DNA from: Pelagophyceae sp. CCMP2097
Lineage: Eukaryota; Sar; Pelagophyceae
Assembly: GCA_026770575.1 (NCBI GenBank)
Contig: MU657265.1
Location: 7,778 to 57,596, forward strand
DNA: 49,819 bases
Reading direction: 5' to 3'
Shown: piece after piece, positions 30,901-38,987 of the stretch
Position numbering within the stretch: position 1 is the stretch's first letter
Layout of the letters: each line of letters starts with the position of its first letter
Made by a program: the position numbers and the translations under genes
The notes under the pieces: model-generated
What the model saw: the letters and a program-made list of their open reading frames with translations, nothing else
Told to the model about the DNA's origin: nothing
The model's database searches: none

Positions 30901-31109
30901 ACAAAAGATATGTTGAAAAAGTAGCTTGAAAAGTAGCTTGAAAAAAAGGGAACTTGTCTAATTCCATCATCGAGTCTGAAGGATCTGAGCGCGCTGGGCG
31001 CATCGGCGTCAGCAGGAGATGCGCGTTGCATAGTCGGCTTGGTTCTTGCTCGTTAAAGCGTTTTAGGCGACGTTATGCAAAGTGCGAGGTCAGCTTGAAA
31101 GTAGCTTGA

Positions 31110-31315
31110 AAAAAGTGGAGCTGTCGAATCCCGCAATTCCCGCGAATCCCGCGAATCCAGTAAATCCAGTAAATCCCGTGAAGTCCAATAAATCCCACAA
31201 ATCCCTCAAATTCCGTAAATTCGACAAATCCCGCGAATCCACAAATCCCACAAAGCTTCGCAATTCCCGTTTTAAAACGTAAATCCCGTTAAAGTCCCGT
31301 TAAAGTCCCATAAAT
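31110..31315. repeat. Degenerate ~10-bp satellite (AAATCCCGYN)
   Basis: Runs of AATCCCG separated by 2-4 bases (CGCGAATCCC GCGAATCCAG TAAATCCAGT). The same satellite resumes at 32197-32640 beyond an inserted element. Confidence 0.85.
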
Positions 31316-32196
31316 GTGGCTGGGGCAAGTAGAAATGCACTTTAACTACAAGCAAATCAAATCCGAGTTAGCTGGCTTACGGTGTAGATCTTGGCGAGCC
31401 CAAACGAATCGTCCAAAGGCTATAGGTGGCACTGTATTTTGTTTTGTATATACAGTATATGTATATAGAGTACCATACATGTATATACAGTGACCAAAAT
31501 ATTGATTTTTTTGGACAGCAATATATACAGTCGCGTATATTGATATTTCGGTGCGAACCCTGGGAAATTACCGCGTTTTCGGTCGTCGCTGGACCGCGAA
31601 TCGGTCCGCGATGGCCTCCGCCCTGGGGCGGGTGGTGGTCTGGGTGGACGCAACCCCTTAACTAGCCTTAAATCGACCCCTCCGGAGATTTTAGTGGACA
31701 TGGAGCGCTGAACCCCAACTAGGGACCCCCAAATAGGGACCCCCGACTAGCCTCCTAAATTATATTTTACTTTATAGCATCCAGGAGCTCACCGATCCGC
31801 TTTAAAAACGCATCGGATTCTCGCCTCGACGTCGCGCACCTATGCGGCCGTTAACGCGATGTAAAAAATTAATAAGTATTGCATATACGAGTGTATATGT
31901 ATAAACTTGTATATACAGTATAATACAGTGCCCAAAATTTTATACATCGTATATTGCAGCCTATACCAAACGGCGCTGTAAAAATCGCCGTACTCGTCGC
32001 GGGAGGACCCGGGGCAAGTGGGAATTGAACAAAAAAGGGCACGTTCCCCCGTTTCCCCAAAACGAGTGTTTGGCTGTGCGTGTGCGCACGCTCGCGCGGG
32101 TCGCGCCCAGATCACTATAACCGCTCCAACACTAAATCGCTTTTTCTCGATAACTCCCCTCGCCAATAAGAGTGCATTTCTACTTGCCCCAGCCAC
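31316..32196. mobile_element. 881-bp element with perfect 25-bp terminal inverted repeats
   Basis: The left end GTGGCTGGGGCAAGTAGAAA plus TGCAC (31316-31340) is the exact reverse complement of 32172-32196. Both sides are flanked by AAAT (31312-31315 and 32197-32200), a possible 4-bp target-site duplication. The element interrupts the AATCCCG satellite. The interior holds two direct copies of an AT-rich TATATACAG-containing segment (about 31430-31545 and 31880-31960) and no transposase-like ORF, so it would be non-autonomous. Confidence 0.75.
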
Positions 32197-32637
32197 AAAT
32201 CCAGAAAATCCAGAAAATCTCGTAAATCCCGAAACGCAAATCCCATTACTAGCAATCCCTTTAAATCCGCCGTCCCGTAAAAGTCCCGCGAACCTCGCAA
32301 ATCCCAGTAAGTCCCGTAATAGTCTCGTAAATTCAGCGAATCCAGCAAAAACCAAGTAATCCCGCAAAAGTCCCAAAATCCCGCAAATCCCGTTCAGTCC
32401 CATTAATTCCGCTAATCCCGCTTATCCCGCAAAATGCCCGTAAATCTTGCAAGTTTCGCAAATGTTCTGTTAGTACCGCTAATCCTGTCAAAGTCCCGCA
32501 AATACCGCCAATTCAGTAAAATGCCAGAAACTCCCATAAATCCGGCAAATTTTCGCAAAAAATGCCCGCAAATCTGGCAAATCCCGCAAAAGTCCCGTAA
32601 TTTCTATTTATTCAGTAAATCTCGTAAAATTTCCGGA
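32197..32637. repeat. Degenerate ~10-bp AATCCCG satellite, right part
   Basis: Continues the array at 31110-31315. Units include GTAAATCCCG, GCAAATCCCG and GTAAAAGTCC, with increasing divergence rightward. Confidence 0.85.
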
Positions 32638-33012
32638 GAGTAAAGGACAATTTAAGAACCGGCTAAGCGGAAAAAAAATCAGCGGCCCGGCGACGCCGTT
32701 GTTTGCGGTTTTGACGCTGCCAGGGTACGCGTCTGGGTCCCCTCCACCCATCCCCAAATCATGGCGTCCGCGGAGGACCTCCGTGAGAAATTTAGCATAG
32801 GCAGAGAGAGTCCGGACCGACCATCGGTTCTTTAAAAAATGCCGGTCAGATTAAGAACCGGGCCCCTGGAGCCGGATAATATCCCAATAAGGGATTTAAT
32901 GGATTTTAATTGGGTTTTATAAATGCCTTATTGAGATATTGAACGTCTTTTGTCGATTATTTCGTCGGTTCTTAAATTGACCAGGTTCTTATCTTAAATT
33001 GACTTTTACTCT
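32638..33012. mobile_element. Possible 375-bp element with imperfect terminal inverted repeats
   Basis: The left end GAGTAAAGGACAATTTAAGA (32638-32657) matches the reverse complement of the right end, GAGTAAAAGTCAATTTAAGA (32993-33012), with two mismatches. Internal AAGAACCGG motifs recur. It lies directly between the AATCCCG satellite and the inverted repeat at 33019. Confidence 0.5.
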
Positions 33013-33018
33013 ATAAGC

Positions 33019-33233
33019 CGAGATATAAATGTGAGTTTGACCCACTTCCAAATGTTCAAAAGGACGTTTGTCGCTTTAAAAAGTCAACTTTCTCAAATCA
33101 AACTAAGAATAGCGTTTCGTACTTGCTGCTTCAGCGCGCGTCGAATACGCTGTAGGTGGCGCTTCCAAACCTCAAAACGGTCAATTTTTGAGATTTTTTA
33201 AAAATTGGATCGTTTTTCAAATGGCGTCTAAAC
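33019..33233 (+). repeat. ~215-bp dispersed repeat, left copy (inverted relative to 36443-36652)
   Basis: It shares GAGTTTGACCC, CTTCCAAATGTTCAAAAGGA, GCGCGCGTCGAAT, CTCAAAACGGTCAATTTTT and TGGCGTCTAAAC, in order, with the reverse complement of 36443-36652. The middle third is diverged. Confidence 0.85.
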
Positions 33234-34182
33234 AGGCGCGCGCCGGGGCCGTGCGCCGCGCCGCGCGGCGTGCGGCCGGGCGCGGCATCAGGCGCCCCGC
33301 CTTGGAACCCGCCCCCCCTAGCGCGGGGCCCCAGCGTGCGGCCCCACGGAAATGCGCCAGGAGCCGATGCCAGATGGCGGCCCGCGGCGGACCGCTGGAG
33401 GCCAGCTTGCCGCGAGGAGGTGCGTTTTGCAGACGTTCCAGGACCGCCGGTCGTGTTACAAGGGGTATCGCTTATAACACCAGGGACTTGCTGTCAATTG
33501 CAGCATTCGCCGGAGGCTGTTTTGCTCCTGTTGGGGGTGGTAGAGGACGCCGCGCTGAGTCCCATGATGCCCGGTCCAGCAAAAATCTTCTATTAAAAAC
33601 GCTAAAGCTGGAAATCCAGACGTCAGTTTTGGCTCGTCTTTAGCTCCACTCGCGGCACTCGTACTGGACCGGTCATATACCACCCCAGTACGAACGGACC
33701 CACCCCGTCACATAGCCAGAATTTCGATCCCTGCGGTCCTGCAATTGACAGCCGGGCCCGAACCTTTCCGATAGAAGAGGCAAAATCAAGTCAAAATCAA
33801 GGTGAGGAGGCAAATTAAGATTTTATCAAGTCCAAAAGATTGGGGGAAGCGCTTGTTGACGCCCTTGCAAGGCGCCCTTCTCGAGGCTGATCATTTCACG
33901 GACCACCCAGGAGACAGGGAAGCCCATAGCGACCACGCACACCCCCGTAGGCGGCCTGGAGCCACAACTTTGCGCCACTTGAGACTGGCTTGTTCGCCGA
34001 TGCCCCTTGTATCGCACAGGTTATGTGCTCCGAATTGGAACATTCTTTTAGCGATCACACCGTTCTACCATCGGCTCCCTACGGGAGCCTGGGAGGTGCG
34101 AGCCAGAGAAAACATCGTGCTACATGTCTCTCAATAACGGTGGATTTAAAGGTCGCGTTGGCCATTAAACTCGCAAAAAACA
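33234..34182. other. Region upstream of the BTB-Kelch gene
   Basis: It is very GC-rich to about 33400, then mixed. A 152-codon open frame starting in the left repeat (33188-33643) is not supported. CAATTGCAGCATT/GCAATTGACAG strings occur at 33495 and 33740. A 92-bp segment (34012-34103) recurs inverted at 48931-49020. The Kelch promoter must lie here, but no motif is clear. Confidence 0.45.
34012..34103 (+). repeat. Dispersed ~90-bp repeat with CTCCCTACGGGAG hairpin, copy A
   Basis: It includes GTTATGTGCTCCGAATTGGA, ACATTCTTTTAGCGATCACA and GGCTCCCTACGGGAGCCTGG. The reverse complement lies at 48931-49020, differing mainly at a few bases around CGTTCTACC. Related GGCTCCCTTCGGGAGCC hairpins occur at 35625 and 37617. 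Confidence 0.9.
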
Positions 34183-35550
34183 ATGCGCGCCGCCAACCTC
34201 GCGCGCGACCCCGCGCTTCCGCACGGACCTCGCGCACCCGCGGCAGACCGCAGCAGCGCCGCGGCGGCTTACTGCGACGACGCCGCCGCGGCGGACGGCG
34301 TCAAAAATGCGCTTTCGACAGCAGCCTCGCTGCCCGACGACGTCGTCAATCTGAACGTCGGCGGCGCGCGCTTCGAGACGTCGCTGACCGTTTTAACAAA
34401 GGTCGAGGACTCGATGCTCGGTCGCATGTTCGGCCGCTGCGCCGCGATGCTGCAGGCCGACCCTTTAGACGGGTCCATCTCCATCGACCGCGACGGCGAG
34501 TGGTTCGGCGTGGTCCTCGGCTTCCTCGGCGGCGACCCTCCAGACGGCCCGCGCATGCAGAGGGCGATCCGCGCCTTACCCGAGGCCGCGCAGGAAGCGC
34601 TTATGCGAGAGCTGGACTACTTTGGCCTCGTGACGGCCGTGTTCGGTCCGCCGCCCTGGACCGACGACGCGGCGTTCCGGCAGGGGCCGGAGATGGGCTC
34701 GGGACGTTTAAATTGTGCTGCCGTGTCAGCCGGCGGGCGCGTCTTCGTTTTTGGCGGCTGGTCGGGCGGGTCTGCTTTAAACACGACGTTACTGGTCGAC
34801 GCGCAGACGATGTCGTTTACGGCTGGGCCGAACTTGCTTGTGGGACGGCGGGGGTGTGCGGCCGTTCTTATCGACGCGGACCGCGTGCTCGTGGTAGGTG
34901 GTTGCAGTGGGATGGGTCGCGGATGGATGAACACGACGGAGATCTTCCACCTCTCGACGCTTACTGTCACGCCGGGGCCGACGATGCAGTCGGCACGATT
35001 CAATTGTGCCGCCGTCGCACTCGACGCTCGCAGGGTCCTCGTCGGCGGCGGTTTTGATGGCCGATCTTACTTGTCGACTACGGAAATCCTCAGCCTGGAC
35101 AATATGGCCTTTACATCTGGCCCTGCAATGGCCACCTTGCGCAGTGGATGCGCGGCCGTCGCTTTGGACGAGCACCGCGTCATGGTGGCCGGTGGCAATC
35201 CAGGTTCAGATCCTCTAGATTCGACGGAGGTCCTCGACGTCCGGACCATGGCCTTCGCGCCCGGCCCGTCCATGGGCTCGGCGCGGGCCTACTGCGCGGC
35301 CGTGGCCGTCGACGCGCAGCACGTCCTCATCATCGGCGGGTACAACTCGGCGAGAATGCCGTTGGCCACGTCGAAGCTCCTTGACTTTTCGTCGATGGAG
35401 TTTTCGGCCGGGCCGGCCATGCAGACACGGCGCACCGGCTTCGCAGCCGCTCGACTCGAGACTGCGTCCGGGCCGCAGATTATCGTGGTCGGGGGGCAAA
35501 GCGCGATCTTTGGGCCCTTGGTGGTGACGGAAATCCTCGCAGCAGAGTAG
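34183..35550 (+). CDS. T1/BTB domain-Kelch repeat protein, intronless, intact
   Basis: 455 residues, one exon, ATG 34183 to TAG 35548-35550. Residues about 50-145 form a potassium-channel-tetramerisation-type BTB (BTB_2) domain: VVNLNVGGARFET, a serine-leucine-rich stretch, then ISIDRDGEWFGVVLGFL as in KCTD proteins. From about residue 165 there are six Kelch-like blades, each with CAAV, a R-V-[LFM]-V-x-G-G-like strand (for example RVLVVGGC and VLIIGGYN), a TTE[VI]L-like strand and a GP-M turn. T1-BTB proteins often act as cullin-3 adaptors, with the propeller binding the substrate; here that is inference. It is the only intronless gene in the window and has no minisatellites. It sits between two inverted copies of a ~215-bp repeat, so a retrocopy or element-borne copy is possible. 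Confidence 0.9.
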   Translation: MRAANLARDPALPHGPRAPAADRSSAAAAYCDDAAAADGVKNALSTAASLPDDVVNLNVGGARFETSLTVLTKVEDSMLGRMFGRCAAMLQADPLDGSISIDRDGEWFGVVLGFLGGDPPDGPRMQRAIRALPEAAQEALMRELDYFGLVTAVFGPPPWTDDAAFRQGPEMGSGRLNCAAVSAGGRVFVFGGWSGGSALNTTLLVDAQTMSFTAGPNLLVGRRGCAAVLIDADRVLVVGGCSGMGRGWMNTTEIFHLSTLTVTPGPTMQSARFNCAAVALDARRVLVGGGFDGRSYLSTTEILSLDNMAFTSGPAMATLRSGCAAVALDEHRVMVAGGNPGSDPLDSTEVLDVRTMAFAPGPSMGSARAYCAAVAVDAQHVLIIGGYNSARMPLATSKLLDFSSMEFSAGPAMQTRRTGFAAARLETASGPQIIVVGGQSAIFGPLVVTEILAAE

Positions 35551-35879
35551 GACGGCCAAGCGGTGGTATCACGGTGCGCCACGGGGAGCGCTACTAAATT
35601 TATTTTAATTCTCGCACTTATTCCAGGCTTCCGAAGGGAGCCGGAGTAGTTCTCATTTGCACGAGGGCGTGTCGCCGAAAAGAATCGCCTAAAAAATGTC
35701 GCCGAAATCGAAGTCTGGTACGGTCCGAAGTTTTTAACTCCCACGTATGTTGCGTTTTCAGCGATTGCGGTTACATTGAAGAGGTTTTGAATTATTCGCA
35801 AAGTTTGCTATGGTTAGCTTGCTTAATATCCACCCTGGGTGGGGCTGGCCCAATAGGGTATATGGTTTCTAATTTTCAG
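35551..35879. other. Region downstream of the BTB-Kelch gene
   Basis: It carries a GGCTTCCGAAGGGAGCC hairpin (about 35625-35642), related to those at 34075, 37617 and 48946, and AT-rich sequence. No gene is seen. Confidence 0.5.
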
Positions 35880-36008
35880 AAGCGCGCCGGCGCGGCGAGT
35901 CCAAAAAACTTTATCAAATTGCGATTTGCGTATTTTACTTTTAACAGCGGTTACTGTCATCATAGGATTCCCACATGGATTTGGATCTTTTGTGTTTCTT
36001 GATAACAG

Positions 36009-36203
36009 TAGGAAGCTCCACCCCCAATTAGAATAATCCCCAATTAGAATCGTTTCTGACCAATCAGGGAGCTTGGAAATATAATTTGTTCAGAAAAAGG
36101 GAATCCCGGTGCTCCGATAGAGCAGAATATGTTCAGAAAAAGGTTGATTCTAATTGGGGGATTTCCAGGAAAGCCAATTCTAATTGGGGGGTAGAACTTC
36201 CTA
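36009..36203. mobile_element. MITE copy 1, 191 bp, TA target-site duplication
   Basis: The element 36011-36201 is bounded by TA on both sides. It begins GGAAGCTCCACCCCCAATTA and ends with the inverted counterpart, TAATTGGGGGGTAGAACTTC plus C. Each end carries two copies of the subterminal CCCAATTAGAAT motif (inverted at the right). The centre has AATTTGTTCAGAAAAAGG. The same architecture is found at 49279-49467. TA duplication suggests mobilisation by a Tc1/mariner-type transposase. Confidence 0.88.
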
Positions 36204-36317
36204 AGCGTTTCGGAACCGCGCCGGCGCGGCAAGTACGAATCACTTTATCAAATTGCGATTTGCGTATTTTACTTTTTACAGCGGTTACTGTCATCATACA
36301 TGGATTTGGATCTTTTG

Positions 36318-36327
36318 NNNNNNNNNN
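36318..36327. other. Assembly gap (10 N) flanked by a duplicated sequence
   Basis: The bases before the gap (about 36274-36317, TTTTACAGCGGTTACTGTCA onward) are repeated immediately after it (36328-36371). The two contig ends probably overlap, so the duplication may be artificial. Confidence 0.9.
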
Positions 36328-36442
36328 TTTTACAGCGGTTACTGTCATCATACATGGATTTGGATCTTTTGCGTTTCTTGATAAAAATGAGCGTTTCCGA
36401 AGCGCGCCGGCGCGGCGATGACGAATTTGTTATTATTGACTC

Positions 36443-36652
36443 GTTTAGACACCATCTGAAAACGATCAAATTTTAAAAATCTTAAAAATTGACCGTTTTG
36501 AGATTGGAAGTTTCACTTAGCGCATTCGACGCGCGCTGGATCGCCGAGTTGGTATCTGCTAATTTTAGCTTGATTCGCGATAGTTAATATTTTCAGCGAC
36601 CAACGTCCTTTTGAACATTTGGAAGGGGGTCAAACTCAAACGTTTATCTCGA
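36443..36652 (-). repeat. ~210-bp dispersed repeat, right copy
   Basis: Reverse-complement partner of 33019-33233; see that entry. The two copies face each other across the BTB-Kelch gene. Confidence 0.85.
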
Positions 36653-37600
36653 CTATTACTAGAGCGCGCCGGAGGCACACGGAGGACCCGACTTCGAGCG
36701 AAGGATACAGACAAATACCATTGCAATGCCCACGTAAATAATTAAAAAAAAAATTAACCAAACCCCGAAACCTCCGAACCCCCCTAACCTTATTTTATAT
36801 TTTTAAATTCCTAATGAACTAATTGGTTTTTGGTTTTTTTGCGGCCGACCAGATTCGAGCCTGTGACCAAAAACTTCCTCTATGATGATTCCAATGAGGC
36901 TCCTGCTCGACCTCCACTCCCAATTTTGGCAATCGCATCAACCACCAATCGCTGAATCGGCCGAGTTGCTGCCCTTTTCTTCCCAAAGGCGGAACCTCGC
37001 GGATTTACCCGGGGACGGACAGACAGAAGGACAGAAGGACAGAAGGACAGACGGACAGACAGACGGACAGACAAAATTGCCCCTGGTAATCCTTCAATCA
37101 AAGGACCCGAAGGGCCCTTACCGTAAACTGACGTTGAATAAACGGCAAGGACCTCAAATACGACGATTTTGGAGTAGCAGACCAGCGAGGGTTAGGGTAC
37201 GTGGGAACCCCGCCGCCCCGTGGGATCCAATATAGGATCCCATGTGGGATCACATACCCCATATTGGATAGGCTGGATCCCATGAGCCCATTCCCCACGC
37301 GGCACCTCAGACCTTAGTTCGGTGGCTTCAGACATTGTCACGAACGTGGAGACCCTGCAAGCCGCGGCCCGGCGCCGGCGCCGGCCCGGCTCGACACTCG
37401 AAAAAGAGTCTGAGTGTACAGGGCGGGCGGGGGCTGTCAGAGCGATCACCTCGGGCGCAAGCGTCGTTTCGTCGTCGTCGGCGACGCCACGATGGCGGCG
37501 GCCTCGAGCTCGGCGACGCAGTTCCGGATTTTGCACCACAACAGAATGCGATTTAAACGACTTTTTTTAAGCGATTCTTTTCGGCGACGTGCCCTAGTGC
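36653..37600. other. Intergenic region with short repeats
   Basis: AT-rich to about 36850. On the minus strand, GGCTCGAATCTGG (about 36850) looks like a degraded tRNA T-arm. GGACAGAC/GGACAGAAG microsatellite spans 37014-37073. A cluster of TGGGATCC/GGATCCCA palindromes lies at 37218-37282. Small open frames on both strands at 37320-37570 are not recognised. Confidence 0.5.
37014..37073. repeat. Microsatellite (GGACAGAC/GGACAGAA)n
   Basis: Uninterrupted purine-rich 8-10 bp units. Confidence 0.9.
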
Positions 37601-37609
37601 AAACACACA

Positions 37610-38264
37610 CTACTTCGGCTCCCTTCGGGAGCCTGGAATATGCGCCTGCGATAGCTCGAACGTGTCTTCATCAGACGGCACCACCAAGAGGTCGTCAACG
37701 TTCATGTTGCGGCTCTTGTCTGCGAAGCGCACGGCCGAGTAGCATCCATGGGCCTCGACTACGATGCCGCGCCGCGCATAGTCGCTCGTGAGGCAAACGC
37801 GCGCCCCCGGGCGCAGGCCGCGGTTCGCCGCGGTTCGCCGCGAGAGCCGCTTTCGTCTCTCGCTCTCGCGTTCTCTCCGCCTTCTTCGGTGGAGCTCGCG
37901 ACGCCTCAAACGCGTCTTCGTCGGACGGCAGAACCACGAGGTCGTCGACCCATATGTAGCAGCTCTAGTCGGCGAAGCGCACGATCCAATAGCCTCCATA
38001 GGCCTGGGACTCGACGGCCTGGGGCTCGAACGCGTCTTCGGGCGACAGCACCACGAGGTCCTTGACGTGGAAGTAGCAGATCTTGTCAGCGAACCGCACG
38101 GCCCAGTAGTCTCTGCCACTTTTTGACTCGACGACGCCGCGCCGCGCCGAGTCGTACTCGAGGCCGACGCGCGCCCCAGAATGCCTAGGGATGCTCGGTT
38201 TGAGATTGAGCGCAGTGCCTATCCTCGACACCGCGACGTGCAGGCCTCCGCCGGCGCTCGGCAT
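37610..38264 (-). pseudogene. Broken gene of SH3-like (KOW/Tudor-like) repeats
   Basis: On the minus strand from ATG 38264, three related units of about 45 residues can be read. The pattern is G-A-R-V-x-L, ARRG[VI]V, Y[WS]xVRFADK, then DL[VL]V[LV]P/S-DED-[AT]FE. Unit 2 carries an in-frame TAG at 37965-37967, where units 1 and 3 have lysine. Between units 2 and 3 a perfect 10-bp tandem duplication (CCGCGGTTCG, 37818-37837) shifts the frame; removing one copy brings unit 3 back into frame. The repeats look like small SH3-barrel folds that bind nucleic acid or peptides, but the family is not identified. Two independent lesions argue for a recent pseudogene; an intron covering both is the alternative. 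Confidence 0.65.
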
Positions 38265-38348
38265 CGACGCAATCGTCGGCCACCGCCGCTGCCCCGTGCG
38301 AGGCTACCTCGCGTACTACAATTGTAGCACAGCCTCACGGCCCTCACT

Positions 38349-38881
38349 GGATTACGGTTGTTTGCCAGGGTAGGTACGACAGTTTTCGCAAATGGGCTTT
38401 TGACGTACCCGCGTACCCCCACCTTTCGTTGCCGCCGCTCCCCGGCGACGTACCCAGGTACCCCGACGCGCCTTGCTTACCTTAACGCTGATTTGAAGGA
38501 ACATATCAAATCTTACGAGAGGCTTCGACGAAGGGAGCTCTGTATTCTGCTGCGCGGTGCGTGGATATCGCGCGCTAGGGCCATCGGACCGAAGCGGCGA
38601 GCCCACAGGCGCGAGCAATCGAACGCTCCGAGCGCGGTCCGCAGCATGGCCACCCACTGGGAAGGCACCCGTTGTGCGTGCTCCGGGTTTTCCACACTTC
38701 GCCGAAGCGATTTTTTCGGGTGCGGGCGATTTTTTCGGGGACGGGCATCTGTCGGGGGCCGACGTACCCACGTACCCCCAGGGTCCCTCGTCGTTGCTGG
38801 CCGTCGACGTACCCACGTACCCTCCCAAATAACGTACTCACCTAAAACTGTGGTACCTACCCTGGCAAACAACCGTAATCC
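38349..38881. mobile_element. 533-bp element with 38-bp terminal inverted repeats
   Basis: The left arm 38349-38386 (GGATTACGGTTGTTTGCCAG...) is the reverse complement of 38844-38881, with one mismatch. Just inside both ends, and again internally, lie GACGTACCCACGTACCCCC-type motifs (about 38402, 38447, 38759 and 38807). No transposase frame is present. It ends about 105 bp before the PRPF39 start codon. No clear target-site duplication is seen. Confidence 0.75.
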
Positions 38882-38987
38882 TGGCAGCGGCCGATTTTTT
38901 TCTCCCAAAGCGCTCGCCGATAAAAGACGCCGCGCCAGACGCGGAGCGGCGCCGTAACCCTCTGCCCCCGCTTCCTTTGCCGCAGGG

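Larger units (their letters stand above)
35880..36415. repeat. Tandem ~100-bp repeat units beginning GCGCGCCGGCGCGGC
   Basis: A unit with GCGCGCCGGCGCGGCGA, TTTATCAAATTGCGATTTGC, GTATTTTACTTTT, AACAGCGGTTACTGTCATCA and GGATTTGGATCTTTTG occurs at 35880-36004 and 36222-36317. It occurs partly at 36328-36388, followed by a further GCGCGCCGGCGCGGC near 36402. A MITE (36011-36201) separates the first two units. Confidence 0.85.

Noticed and set aside
33188..33643. 151-codon plus-strand ORF
   Set aside because: It starts inside the dispersed repeat at 33019-33233 and is dominated by Arg/Ala composition without motif support.
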